A DNA stretch of 9,109 nucleotides from Pseudomonadota bacterium (GTDB taxonomy: Bacteria > Desulfobacterota > Desulfobulbia > Desulfobulbales > DAOVYS01), in contig DAOVYS010000094.1 of NCBI GenBank assembly GCA_030635485.1, positions 1 through 9,109 on the forward strand, given 5' to 3'. Shown here piece after piece: positions 1 to 6,937 of the stretch. The position numbers were made by a program, and so were the translations under genes. A model generated the notes under the pieces. The model made no database searches, was not told where the DNA came from, and saw only the letters and a program-made list of their open reading frames with translations. How positions within the stretch are numbered: position 1 is the stretch's first letter; each line of letters opens with the position of its first letter.

Positions 1-1160
1 TAAAACCAATAGCCGAAATTTGTATAGTCACTGCCGTCGTGGGTCTGCTGGAGGACTCCGTCACCATAATTATCCCCGTTCTGATCAACGTTAATATCCC
101 CGCCCGGAGCAGTTAGATCTAAGGATGGCCCTCCATTAGAATAATAGGAAACCTCTTCGTCGTACCTGGTAGCTCCAACCGCTATACAATACGCATCATA
201 TGCGGCAGGATAGCTGACCGTAGTTGCTGATCCATTGTTACCAGAGGCACAGACAATAGTGACTCCATCCCCATAGGCAGAGGCAAGAGCTTCCGCCAAG
301 GTAACTGACCCTACTGACCCCCCAAGGCTCATATTAATAACCTGGGCTCCATGCTCAGCGGCATAACGGATACCATCGGCAATATCGGCATATGTGCCGG
401 AACCATTGCCATCCAACACCTTGACCGGCATTATGGAACAATCAAAGGCTACTCCGGCTACTCCGAGACCATTATTTGTACTTTGAGCAATAGTGCCCGT
501 GACATGTGTGCCATGGCCATTATCGTCGTTGGGGTGGATGTCGTCATTGACAAAATCATAGCCGTCCACAAACGAAGTGTCGGCTAAATCCGGGGCCTGC
601 GCATAAGTTATATACCTATATTTGCCGCTTGCTCCAATAGGCACTCCAGCTTCCTCATAATCTTCATAAGCCACTCCTGTATCTATTACCGCTACTATGA
701 CAGCGGTCCCGGTCGACAAGCCCCATGCCTCTTCCATGCCGATTCCACCGTAATCGGCATTATCCAGATGCCATTGAACAGAATAATATTCATCATTAGG
801 AACCCAAAAGGCATGGGCTATGCAGTTTGGCTCTGCATACTCGACATTAGGATTCCTCTTGTATATTTCAACCATCTGCTCAACCGTTTTACCTCTTGGA
901 ATCCTTAATCTCTTAAAACCGGCAAATCGGCTGGTGCTTAATATCGAGGTTCCATGTTTTTGATTTATTTTCCCTACTACATCGCCACTAACGCCTGGGT
1001 TGAACTTGACAATAATTTCGTCGGGCACATATTTGGGACCAACCGGAGTAGAGAATCCTTTTTCAAAAAATTCCTGCTGGGCAATGGCTGTTCCAGCGAA
1101 TATCACTCCGACTGCCATTACAATCATTGCTGCTAATGCAGCGGCTTTTATTTTTCGCAT
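1..1160 (-). CDS. Secreted subtilisin-like serine protease (S8 family), C-terminus beyond the left edge
   Basis: The start ATG (complement of 1158-1160) is preceded by an AGAGG-like ribosome site, and 386 codons remain open to the left edge. Residues 1-27 form a classic signal peptide ending in AIA before QQ, so the protein is exported. Residues ~44-115 resemble an I9-type inhibitory propeptide (VPDEIIVKF, then NPNVEYAEPN). The peptidase domain begins near residue 125. Catalytic Asp160 lies in AVIDTGV, catalytic His216 in NGHGTHVTGTIA, and oxyanion-hole Asn308 in ASGNNG. The frame leaves the window at TNFGYWF, just where the GTSMA motif with the catalytic serine normally follows, so the serine is not visible. 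The family degrades extracellular proteins after self-removal of the propeptide. The gene is transcribed away from the rest of the window, so a link to those genes is not implied. The family call is secure; substrate and C-terminal domains are unknown. Confidence 0.95.
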   Translation of the reverse strand, partial: MRKIKAAALAAMIVMAVGVIFAGTAIAQQEFFEKGFSTPVGPKYVPDEIIVKFNPGVSGDVVGKINQKHGTSILSTSRFAGFKRLRIPRGKTVEQMVEIYKRNPNVEYAEPNCIAHAFWVPNDEYYSVQWHLDNADYGGIGMEEAWGLSTGTAVIVAVIDTGVAYEDYEEAGVPIGASGKYRYITYAQAPDLADTSFVDGYDFVNDDIHPNDDNGHGTHVTGTIAQSTNNGLGVAGVAFDCSIMPVKVLDGNGSGTYADIADGIRYAAEHGAQVINMSLGGSVGSVTLAEALASAYGDGVTIVCASGNNGSATTVSYPAAYDAYCIAVGATRYDEEVSYYSNGGPSLDLTAPGGDINVDQNGDNYGDGVLQQTHDGSDYTNFGYWF

Positions 1161-1485
1161 AATGGTTACCTCTTAAAATTTTGAGCGAGCCCTGAAGAAT
1201 TGGGTCATACTACACCTATAGTTAATCATAACGTACCAATCTTCTATCTCTTTTGCAAGTTGGCGTCCATACAAAAAATAAAAAATTCCCATGACCGGTT
1301 ACAACACATATCGAAATTTTTATTTAGCTATCCCCATATTTTTTTACGAAACCATCAAAATTACGCATATACAATTTTACTCACTGCCCCAAAAATGGGT
1401 TGACAAACCTATCGACCATAAAGGATAAACAATCAATCAATAAAATTACAAGGCATTTGAAAATCCATAACAAGGGAGGAAAAAA
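1161..1485. other. AT-rich divergent intergenic region
   Basis: This 325-base gap separates the divergent protease and barrel genes and must carry promoters for both. Visible elements are an AAAATTTT palindrome at 1175-1182 next to the protease ribosome site, a possible minus-strand -10 (TATGAT, complement of 1225-1230) without a convincing -35, and a loose A-rich/T-rich inverted pair (about 1275-1287 with 1314-1325). A better plus-strand promoter candidate lies at 1400-1429. Short open frames here have no ribosome site or recognisable sequence. I see no RNA gene or riboswitch. Confidence 0.6.
1400..1429 (+). promoter_or_regulatory. Candidate sigma70-type promoter for the barrel gene
   Basis: A perfect -35 hexamer TTGACA (1400-1405) is followed after 18 bases by GATAAA (1424-1429), which matches four of six positions of the -10 consensus. 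It would start transcription near 1436, giving a leader of about 50 bases ahead of the strong ribosome site GGGAGG at 1474-1479. The weak -10 keeps confidence low. Confidence 0.35.
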
Positions 1486-2499
1486 ATGAAAAAGCAGTAT
1501 CTAATTGTGGCCGGGTTGTTTTTTCTGGCAGGCACATTAATCTCCGTAGAGCAGGCGCAATGCACGCCAGAAGGACATGACCCCCTTGAAGTCGGTTCCG
1601 TGGCAACCGCGCCGACAACCACAAAAACAGCAGTGACAGGGGTGACAAAAATTGTGAGCAAAGGTATTGCCAATGCGATAAGACCAAACAGGTTCTCGGG
1701 CAGAGTCGCTTTTAACACAGACGGTTCCATGACAGGGCTCTCCGCCGGTGATTCGGGCCGGACTTTAGGTGTCTGGGGCAATGCCGCTTATATCGACTCG
1801 GAAGATGATGACACGGCAACACGTCATGAAGCTGATCTCCGGACTTACACAATGGGCGTTGACTATCGGTTTACCGACAAAATCGCCCTTGGCATCGCCT
1901 TTACCCATGAAAACATGGATGCGGCCACATACTTTAACGATGGGAACATGTCTTCCGGCGCTTTAACGGTAACTCCATTCATAGCAATGCTGCTGAATGA
2001 CAACATCAGCATCGACCTAATGTACGGCTACTCAACTCTCGACATCGATCAGGAAAGGGCGACAAACATAAAAAGTACTCTGTGCGCAGAACGGAATTTT
2101 ATACATGTCAGTGCAAATTACTATCTCGGTATGGACAGATTGAACCTGACAGGCACCCTGGGCTATTTATATGCACATGAGTATCAGGAATCCTTTAGAG
2201 AAACCAACCTGAACAAAGTCGATTCCGTCAATGTATATCTCGGCCAGGTCTTTATAGGCGCTGAGGCAAGCTACTCGTTTGACAGAGTTGAGCCGTATCT
2301 GGCCATTGCCTATGAAAATGACGTTACCCATGAACAAACCAAAGGAATCAAATATGATCATGCCGGCGGGGCGGCAAGCGGAGGGGTCAGATTTCTGGTA
2401 TCTGATTCACTCTCTTGTGATCTTGAAGGCAGGACACTCTTTTCCAGAGGGGATTATGATGAGTACTCGGTCATGCTGAATCTACGATTCGCGCTCTAA
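1486..2499 (+). CDS. Autotransporter-type outer-membrane beta-barrel protein without a large passenger
   Basis: The start is set by GGGAGG at 1474-1479. Residues 1-26 form a signal peptide (MKK, then a hydrophobic core to about AQC), so the protein enters the periplasm. Residues ~27-68 are a short Thr/Val-rich stretch. From ~69 on there is an autotransporter-like barrel: RFSGRVAF, GLSAGDSGRTLGVWGNAAY, then alternating polar/hydrophobic strands such as YTMGVDYRF, IALGIAFTHE and PYLAIAYEN, ending in MLNLRFAL. The aromatic near the C-terminus (Phe335) fits a BAM-recognised last strand, although the final residue is Leu. At 337 residues it has a barrel of normal size (~270) but almost no passenger. 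It may be a porin-like or anchoring barrel, or a partner for another exported protein. It is followed by a strong terminator and, six bases after its stop, by the lipoprotein gene. The fold is well supported; the role is unknown. Confidence 0.85.
   Translation: MKKQYLIVAGLFFLAGTLISVEQAQCTPEGHDPLEVGSVATAPTTTKTAVTGVTKIVSKGIANAIRPNRFSGRVAFNTDGSMTGLSAGDSGRTLGVWGNAAYIDSEDDDTATRHEADLRTYTMGVDYRFTDKIALGIAFTHENMDAATYFNDGNMSSGALTVTPFIAMLLNDNISIDLMYGYSTLDIDQERATNIKSTLCAERNFIHVSANYYLGMDRLNLTGTLGYLYAHEYQESFRETNLNKVDSVNVYLGQVFIGAEASYSFDRVEPYLAIAYENDVTHEQTKGIKYDHAGGAASGGVRFLVSDSLSCDLEGRTLFSRGDYDEYSVMLNLRFAL
2431..2460 (+). promoter_or_regulatory. Weak candidate internal promoter for the hydrolase-caspase pair
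   Basis: Within the last codons of the barrel gene, AGGACA (2431-2436, four of six -35 matches) is separated by 18 bases from TATGAT (2455-2460, five of six -10 matches). A transcript from here would start near 2467 and run into the hairpin at 2524-2555. Such matches occur by chance in coding DNA, so this is only a suggestion. Confidence 0.2.
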
Positions 2500-2505
2500 A
2501 AACAA

Positions 2506-3387
2506 ATGGCTTTGACGATTTTTAAAGAGGTTCGACATTACTGTCGAACCTCTTTTTTTTTGGCCTGCCTATCAGCCTGTCTCTTGTCTGCCGGTTGCGG
2601 ACAATTTTTCCAACCCCCCAGGGAAAAGGCCCACACCTTTGCAATTTCACACGGCTGGAACCCGGTACATTTCAACTCAAACGGATTTCCCTTGACCGGC
2701 TTTATGAAAAGGGGGGCAAAAACCGGAGGAATACTACGGGTCTATATTGAGGGAGACGGCTTTTCCTGGAAAAACAGATATGATCTGTCCAAAGACCCCA
2801 CTCCTAAAGACCCCGTGGCTCTACGCATGGCAATCACGGACAACGGATCAAACCTGTTCTACCTGGGACGTCCCTGTCAATATTGCAAGGACATTGCCGA
2901 GGCCCCTTTATGCCGCCCACAATACTGGTCAACGCATCGCTATTCATCCGAGATCATTGACGCCATGAGCATTTCCATTGATCAGGTCATGAAGAGGACC
3001 AAGGCTGAATCCGTCGAACTGGTAGGATTCTCCGGCGGCGGAACCGTTGCAGCCCTGCTTAGCGCCAGACGATCGGATGTTGTATGGTTCGCCACAGTGG
3101 CCGCAAACCTGGACCTCCAGGCATGGACATCACTTCACAGGGTCACACCGCTTAATAAATCCTTGAACCCGGCCGATTTTATTGCCACACTTCAGGCTGT
3201 ACCGCAAATCCATTTTGTCGGCAACAAGGACAAAAAGGTGCCTGAAGTAATTATCAGATCATACCTGGACCGGATGACGGATCACTCTATGAGCAAAATC
3301 GTACTTTTTCCGAATTTTGATCATGATTGCTGCTGGGTTGAGCAATGGCCTACTATTCTAAGGACCTATATGTATATGAGACCATGA
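2506..3387 (+). CDS. Alpha/beta-hydrolase lipoprotein
   Basis: This is a 293-residue lipoprotein. The n-region carries Lys7, Arg10 and Arg14, a hydrophobic stretch follows, and the lipobox LSAGC ends at Cys31. Gly at +2 argues for outer-membrane sorting. The mature part has alpha/beta-hydrolase features: RVYIEGDGFSW (~78-88, likely oxyanion region), RPCQYC (122-127), nucleophile elbow GFSGGG with Ser176, acid Asp242 in GNKDKKVP, and His273 in NFDHDCCW. It probably hydrolyses an ester or similar bond in the periplasm; the substrate is unknown. The start at 2506 is required because no later start leaves a usable signal peptide, yet it lacks a clear ribosome site and lies six bases after the barrel stop, suggesting coupled re-initiation. 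Codons 7-19 encode the terminator hairpin. The last codons overlap the caspase gene as ATGA, so the two are translated together. Fold and export are well supported. Confidence 0.88.
   Translation: MALTIFKEVRHYCRTSFFLACLSACLLSAGCGQFFQPPREKAHTFAISHGWNPVHFNSNGFPLTGFMKRGAKTGGILRVYIEGDGFSWKNRYDLSKDPTPKDPVALRMAITDNGSNLFYLGRPCQYCKDIAEAPLCRPQYWSTHRYSSEIIDAMSISIDQVMKRTKAESVELVGFSGGGTVAALLSARRSDVVWFATVAANLDLQAWTSLHRVTPLNKSLNPADFIATLQAVPQIHFVGNKDKKVPEVIIRSYLDRMTDHSMSKIVLFPNFDHDCCWVEQWPTILRTYMYMRP
2524..2561 (+). terminator. Rho-independent terminator overlapping the start of the next gene
   Basis: A perfect 14-base-pair stem pairs AAAGAGGTTCGACA (2524-2537) with TGTCGAACCTCTTT (2542-2555) around the 4-base loop TTAC. 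A run of nine T covers 2553-2561. This is a textbook intrinsic terminator placed 25 bases after the barrel stop codon. It also lies wholly inside codons 7-19 of the lipoprotein gene that begins at 2506, so it may work as an attenuator for that gene. Confidence 0.88.
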
Positions 3388-5840
3388 AAACAATTCTATG
3401 GAACCAACTGACAATCGCATTGTTATTTTCCCTGGCCTGCTCAATAACACCTCATGACGCCTCAGCCCGAAGTCCTTCATTCCTTCGTTCAAGCACCAAG
3501 TCCGTTTCCAGGGCAATAACCATGAACACAAGGCAGATATTCAAGCCGACTCTTAAGATCATATCCAGGTATGCAGGTGCGATGAATACCGTGGCTTTCA
3601 GCCGGGACGGAAGATGGATGGCCACGGGCGGCGCAAACGGCGCGGCCCAGATCTGGGACCTGACCACGGGGCAGCGGGAGATGGATCTGCGCAAAAAATC
3701 CGGATCCGTCTTGTCCGCCGCCTTTACATCGGACAACAGGTTCCTTGTCACAGGCCATAACGACGGCACAATCGTGGTGTGGAATCGTAAATCCGGCAAA
3801 CCGATCCGGAAATTACGGGATCATTCCGGGCCGGTCTCATGCGTCATATTCCCGTTTAAAACGGACAAAAAGGTGGATAGCCGGGGTCTGAAATTCAAAG
3901 TGAAACAGGTGGAAAAAGATGCAGTAACAGCAGAGACCGACGAGTCCCGATTTCTGGTAACAGCCGGCGCAGACGGAGCTGCAAGGCTGTGGGATATTCA
4001 AAGCGGCGCCCTTGTCAGAAAATTTCCCGGTCACAGGGGCGCCGTGCTCACACTGGCCACAGGCAACGGAAACGACCTGCTGGTTACCGGAGGCGAGGAT
4101 GGGCGGATCAAGGTATGGAACCGGCGCACAGGGACCTTGACAAAAGAAATTGACAGAGGCCGCACCCCTGTCAATTCCATAGCGCTCGGCATAAAGGACC
4201 GTCTCCTGGCCGCAGGATTTAAAAACGGCTCATTCCTGGTCTGGGATCTAATCAGTAACCGGGAAATTTTTTATAACAAGGGCCACTCAGGGGCTGTTAA
4301 ATCAGTGGCTTTCAGTCCGGATAATACGACCCTGGCCACTTGCGGCAAAGACCGCGTTGTTCGTTTATGGTCACTTCAAAACGGCAAGATTCTGGGGCAA
4401 CTGGAAGGACATGAAGACACAATAAACAGCGTGGCTTTTTCCCCGGATCGGAATCACATTGTAACAGCGGGCAACGACCGTACTGTAAGATTCTGGGAAC
4501 GCGACTCATATCAGGAGATTACACGCCTCATCTCAATGCGTGACGGATGGGCCGTGGTCAGTCCTGAAGGATATTTCGACGGAACCCTTGACGGCGACCT
4601 GGAAGACCGGCTGGACGCAATTCAATGGACAATCAACAAACGGGCCTACGGGGTGGACGGTTTTCTGGAAGGCTATTACAGACCCGCGCTCCTTGGCCGT
4701 GTTCTGGCCGGCATATCGCTGAAATCGGGTAAAGGGACGCCAAACATCTCGCAGGGTTTTTATCTGCCGCCTGAAATGCACATCAGCAGCCCCATGCCTG
4801 ATTCCAGGCTGCGCGACAGGCGCATCAAGGTCGTGGTTGAGGCATCCGACCTCGGCGGCGGCATAAATGAGATCAGATTATTTCAGAACGGAAAGATACT
4901 TGACAATGAAAAGGCACAACGGAAAGTAACAAACAAGGGAAAACAGGACATGCGTGAATCCAAGACCTATTCCGTGGTCCTGGCTGACGGCGAAAATCTC
5001 TTCAAGGCAATAGGATTCAACAATGACCGGATAGAAGGCGAACCTGCCGAGATAGCGGTGAGCTATGTGGGCAGTGACAGGACGCCTCCCCCTGCCCTGC
5101 ACCTCTTTGTTGTTGGAATAAACGGATACCGGAACTCCTCACTTGACCTGAACTTCTGCGTGCCTGACGCAAACGGAATAGTAAAATATTTCTCATTGTC
5201 TTATAAGGGTCTGTTTGCCGCCATCAAAAAAAATGAACTGTACGACAGCCAGGCCACAAGAAAAGAAATACTCTCCATGATGAGAATGGTTGAAAATGTT
5301 CCATCCCAGGACACGGTTGTAATCTATTTTGCAGGCCATGGTGACACTGTGGGGGACGACTGGTTCTTTGTCCCATACGATATATCTTCAACCGATAATG
5401 ATAATATCCTTCGCAAAACCGGTATTTCCTCGCCTGAACTGCAATCACTGATCACAAAAAGTGATGCCGGGCGGATTCTCCTGTTGCTCGACTCATGCAA
5501 ATCAGGAGCTGCCGTTGACTTTATGACGGAATTTGAGGACCATCGCCCGTTTGCCTTACTGACACGCGCAACCGGAATCCATATCGCAGCAGCTGCGGCC
5601 AAAAAACAATATGCAAGTGAACTGAAACAGCTGGGGCACGGCGTGTTCACTTACTCACTGCTTGAGGCATTACAGGGAAAGGCGGACAGAAAACCCTTTG
5701 ACGGCCACATCTCCGTACTTGAAATACTTAGCTATATCAAAAAAATAATGCCTGAGCTTATAAGTAGACATAGAATTCAGTCACAAAGACCGATCACATT
5801 CTCAAAGGGTCTGGACTTTACTGTATCCCGACCCAACTGA
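3384..5840 (+). CDS. Exported WD40-repeat caspase-like peptidase (C14 clan)
   Basis: I place the start at 3384, inside the ATGA overlap with the hydrolase stop, giving 818 residues. A start at 3345 would add 13 residues ahead of a good signal peptide (MKT, hydrophobic core, ASA cleavage before RS). Residues ~62-375 hold about seven WD40 blades with repeated GH/WD-type ends (AQIWDL, VVWNR, ARLWDI, KVWNR, LVWDL, VRLWSL, VRFWER). A linker with GWAVVSPEGYFDG and YYRPALLGRVL follows (~388-435), then an Ig-like segment (~465-565). The caspase domain spans ~571-800: catalytic His652 in YFAGHGD, catalytic Cys705 in LLLDSCKSG, and the late GHGVFTYSLLEAL element. Both catalytic residues are present, so it is probably an active cysteine peptidase. 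WD40 propellers usually act as sensing or docking platforms. It should act in the periplasm beside the lipoprotein hydrolase. Blade 3 carries a Lys-rich insertion (~158-188). Cleavage specificity is unknown. Confidence 0.93.
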   Translation: MKTILWNQLTIALLFSLACSITPHDASARSPSFLRSSTKSVSRAITMNTRQIFKPTLKIISRYAGAMNTVAFSRDGRWMATGGANGAAQIWDLTTGQREMDLRKKSGSVLSAAFTSDNRFLVTGHNDGTIVVWNRKSGKPIRKLRDHSGPVSCVIFPFKTDKKVDSRGLKFKVKQVEKDAVTAETDESRFLVTAGADGAARLWDIQSGALVRKFPGHRGAVLTLATGNGNDLLVTGGEDGRIKVWNRRTGTLTKEIDRGRTPVNSIALGIKDRLLAAGFKNGSFLVWDLISNREIFYNKGHSGAVKSVAFSPDNTTLATCGKDRVVRLWSLQNGKILGQLEGHEDTINSVAFSPDRNHIVTAGNDRTVRFWERDSYQEITRLISMRDGWAVVSPEGYFDGTLDGDLEDRLDAIQWTINKRAYGVDGFLEGYYRPALLGRVLAGISLKSGKGTPNISQGFYLPPEMHISSPMPDSRLRDRRIKVVVEASDLGGGINEIRLFQNGKILDNEKAQRKVTNKGKQDMRESKTYSVVLADGENLFKAIGFNNDRIEGEPAEIAVSYVGSDRTPPPALHLFVVGINGYRNSSLDLNFCVPDANGIVKYFSLSYKGLFAAIKKNELYDSQATRKEILSMMRMVENVPSQDTVVIYFAGHGDTVGDDWFFVPYDISSTDNDNILRKTGISSPELQSLITKSDAGRILLLLDSCKSGAAVDFMTEFEDHRPFALLTRATGIHIAAAAAKKQYASELKQLGHGVFTYSLLEALQGKADRKPFDGHISVLEILSYIKKIMPELISRHRIQSQRPITFSKGLDFTVSRPN

Positions 5841-5949
5841 TTTCCCCAGCCCATACACCTCCCCCTTCACAGCTCCGCTTGAAAAGATCGAGGATTTAAA
5901 GTAAATCGTAAGAGAAGCATAATATTATCCATATCACGGGACTATCTAC

Positions 5950-6918
5950 ATGCCTCATGATGTATTTATAACCTATTCTTCAACGGACCGCGTAACCGGA
6001 GATGCGGTCTGCGCGGCCTTGGAGGCGCGGGGAATCGACTGCTGGATAGCGCCGCGCAATCTCCTGCCAGGCAGGTCATGGGGCGGCGCCATTATCGAGG
6101 CCCTTGAACAGAGCCGTCTTATGGTTCTTGTTTATACATCCAATTCAAACAAATCCCAGCAGGTCCTGCGTGAAGTTGAAAGGGCCGTAAGTAAAAACAT
6201 CAAAATCCTTCCTTTGAGGCTTGAGGAAATTCCTCTATCCTCGGACCTTGAATATTTTCTCAGCTCATGCCAATGGATGGAGGCTGTGTCCCCGCCCCTT
6301 GAAAAACACCTTAAAGAGCTTGCTGATATCGTTAACCGGCTCCTGGGCAAGGGTAAAAGGGCCGAACCCCTGGAACGGTCAGCGTCGAACTCCATACCGG
6401 CAGCCACCAAAAGACCCGTCTGGCTTATTCATGCCGTTGCCGCCGCCATAGCCATCCTGTGCATTACTCTATTTTTTCTATTTGGAAAATCCGATAAAAA
6501 AACCGCTTCCATTGAAAAAAAACAGGCTGCTATTCCGGCTGAGGAGTCAACGCCAACACTCGAGTCTCAAAAAATCGACCCGAAACCAGCTGAGGGGATG
6601 GTTAGAATACCTGTGGTTCACAAGGTTGCCCAAAAACCGGTAGTGGATGAAATTAACCGGAAACCGGCTGAGGGAGCGGTCCGGATACCCGTGGTCCACA
6701 AGGTTGCCCAGAAACCGATAATGAATGGAACTGCCACAAAAACCGAGGTTGAGGCGACCGGGACACCCACGGTTCAGAAAACCGTCCAGAAGCCGATTAC
6801 GGAAAAAATTGACCGTAAACCGGTGGTTCATAAAGTTGACCAGAAACCTGGCGAAAATGCGGCCGGGACATCCACGTCCCTACCGGTCGGCCGAATGCTG
6901 AACGAAGATGAATGGTGA
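5950..6918 (+). CDS. TIR-domain membrane protein with Lys/Pro/Val repeat tail
   Basis: Residues 1-~132 form a bacterial TIR domain: DVFITYSSTDR (4-14), GIDCWIAPRNLLPGRSW (28-44), SRLMVLVYTSNSNKSQQVLREVERA (55-79), then ILPLRLE and a final helix. Glu75 aligns with the catalytic glutamate of NAD-cleaving TIR domains, so NADase or cyclase activity is possible. One transmembrane segment (~157-178) follows Arg/Lys-rich residues, so the TIR domain should stay in the cytoplasm with the tail outside. Residues 212-300 carry 26-residue repeats rich in Lys, Pro and Val, ending in an acidic EDEW. The spacing from the caspase gene is 108 bases with no terminator; a lone TATTAT (5923-5928) lacks a good -35. 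The ribosome site is weak (GGGA, about 10 bases upstream). The next gene starts 19 bases later, so these two are probably co-transcribed. The TIR call is secure; ligand and activity are unknown. Confidence 0.92.
   Translation: MPHDVFITYSSTDRVTGDAVCAALEARGIDCWIAPRNLLPGRSWGGAIIEALEQSRLMVLVYTSNSNKSQQVLREVERAVSKNIKILPLRLEEIPLSSDLEYFLSSCQWMEAVSPPLEKHLKELADIVNRLLGKGKRAEPLERSASNSIPAATKRPVWLIHAVAAAIAILCITLFFLFGKSDKKTASIEKKQAAIPAEESTPTLESQKIDPKPAEGMVRIPVVHKVAQKPVVDEINRKPAEGAVRIPVVHKVAQKPIMNGTATKTEVEATGTPTVQKTVQKPITEKIDRKPVVHKVDQKPGENAAGTSTSLPVGRMLNEDEW
6583..6849 (+). repeat. Tandem 78-base (26-codon) repeats in the TIR gene
   Basis: There are four in-frame units: 6583-6660, 6661-6738, 6739-6816 and a shortened unit at 6817-6849. 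Units 1 and 2 both encode KPAEG(M/A)VRIPVVHKVAQKP, with 18 of 19 residues identical, although about seven codons differ at silent positions. Unit 3 is diverged (TPTVQKTVQKP) but keeps the 26-codon length. Unit 4 lacks the EGxVRIP part (KPVVHKVDQKP). Silent divergence with retained protein sequence suggests an old duplication under protein-level selection. Confidence 0.9.
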
Positions 6919-6937
6919 GTTGTAGGAAAGACATATT

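Noticed and set aside
351..587. Plus-strand open frame of 78 codons
   Set aside because: It lies opposite the protease catalytic domain (the DTG/HGTH region), has no ribosome site and no recognisable sequence.
1275..1325. A-rich/T-rich inverted pair that could form a hairpin
   Set aside because: It is imperfect, has a loop of about 26 bases and consists only of A/T pairs, as expected in AT-rich spacer DNA.
3345..3383. Upstream start for the caspase gene
   Set aside because: It would put 13 polar residues before a clean signal peptide. The ATG at 3384 forms the typical ATGA overlap with the preceding stop.
5841..5949. Possible promoter or terminator between the caspase and TIR genes
   Set aside because: TTGAAA (5879-5884) and TATTAT (5923-5928) are too far apart to form one promoter, and no GC-rich hairpin with a T run is present.
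6547..6831. Minus-strand open frame with repeated amino-acid pattern
   Set aside because: Its repeats merely mirror the 78-base repeats of the TIR gene on the other strand.
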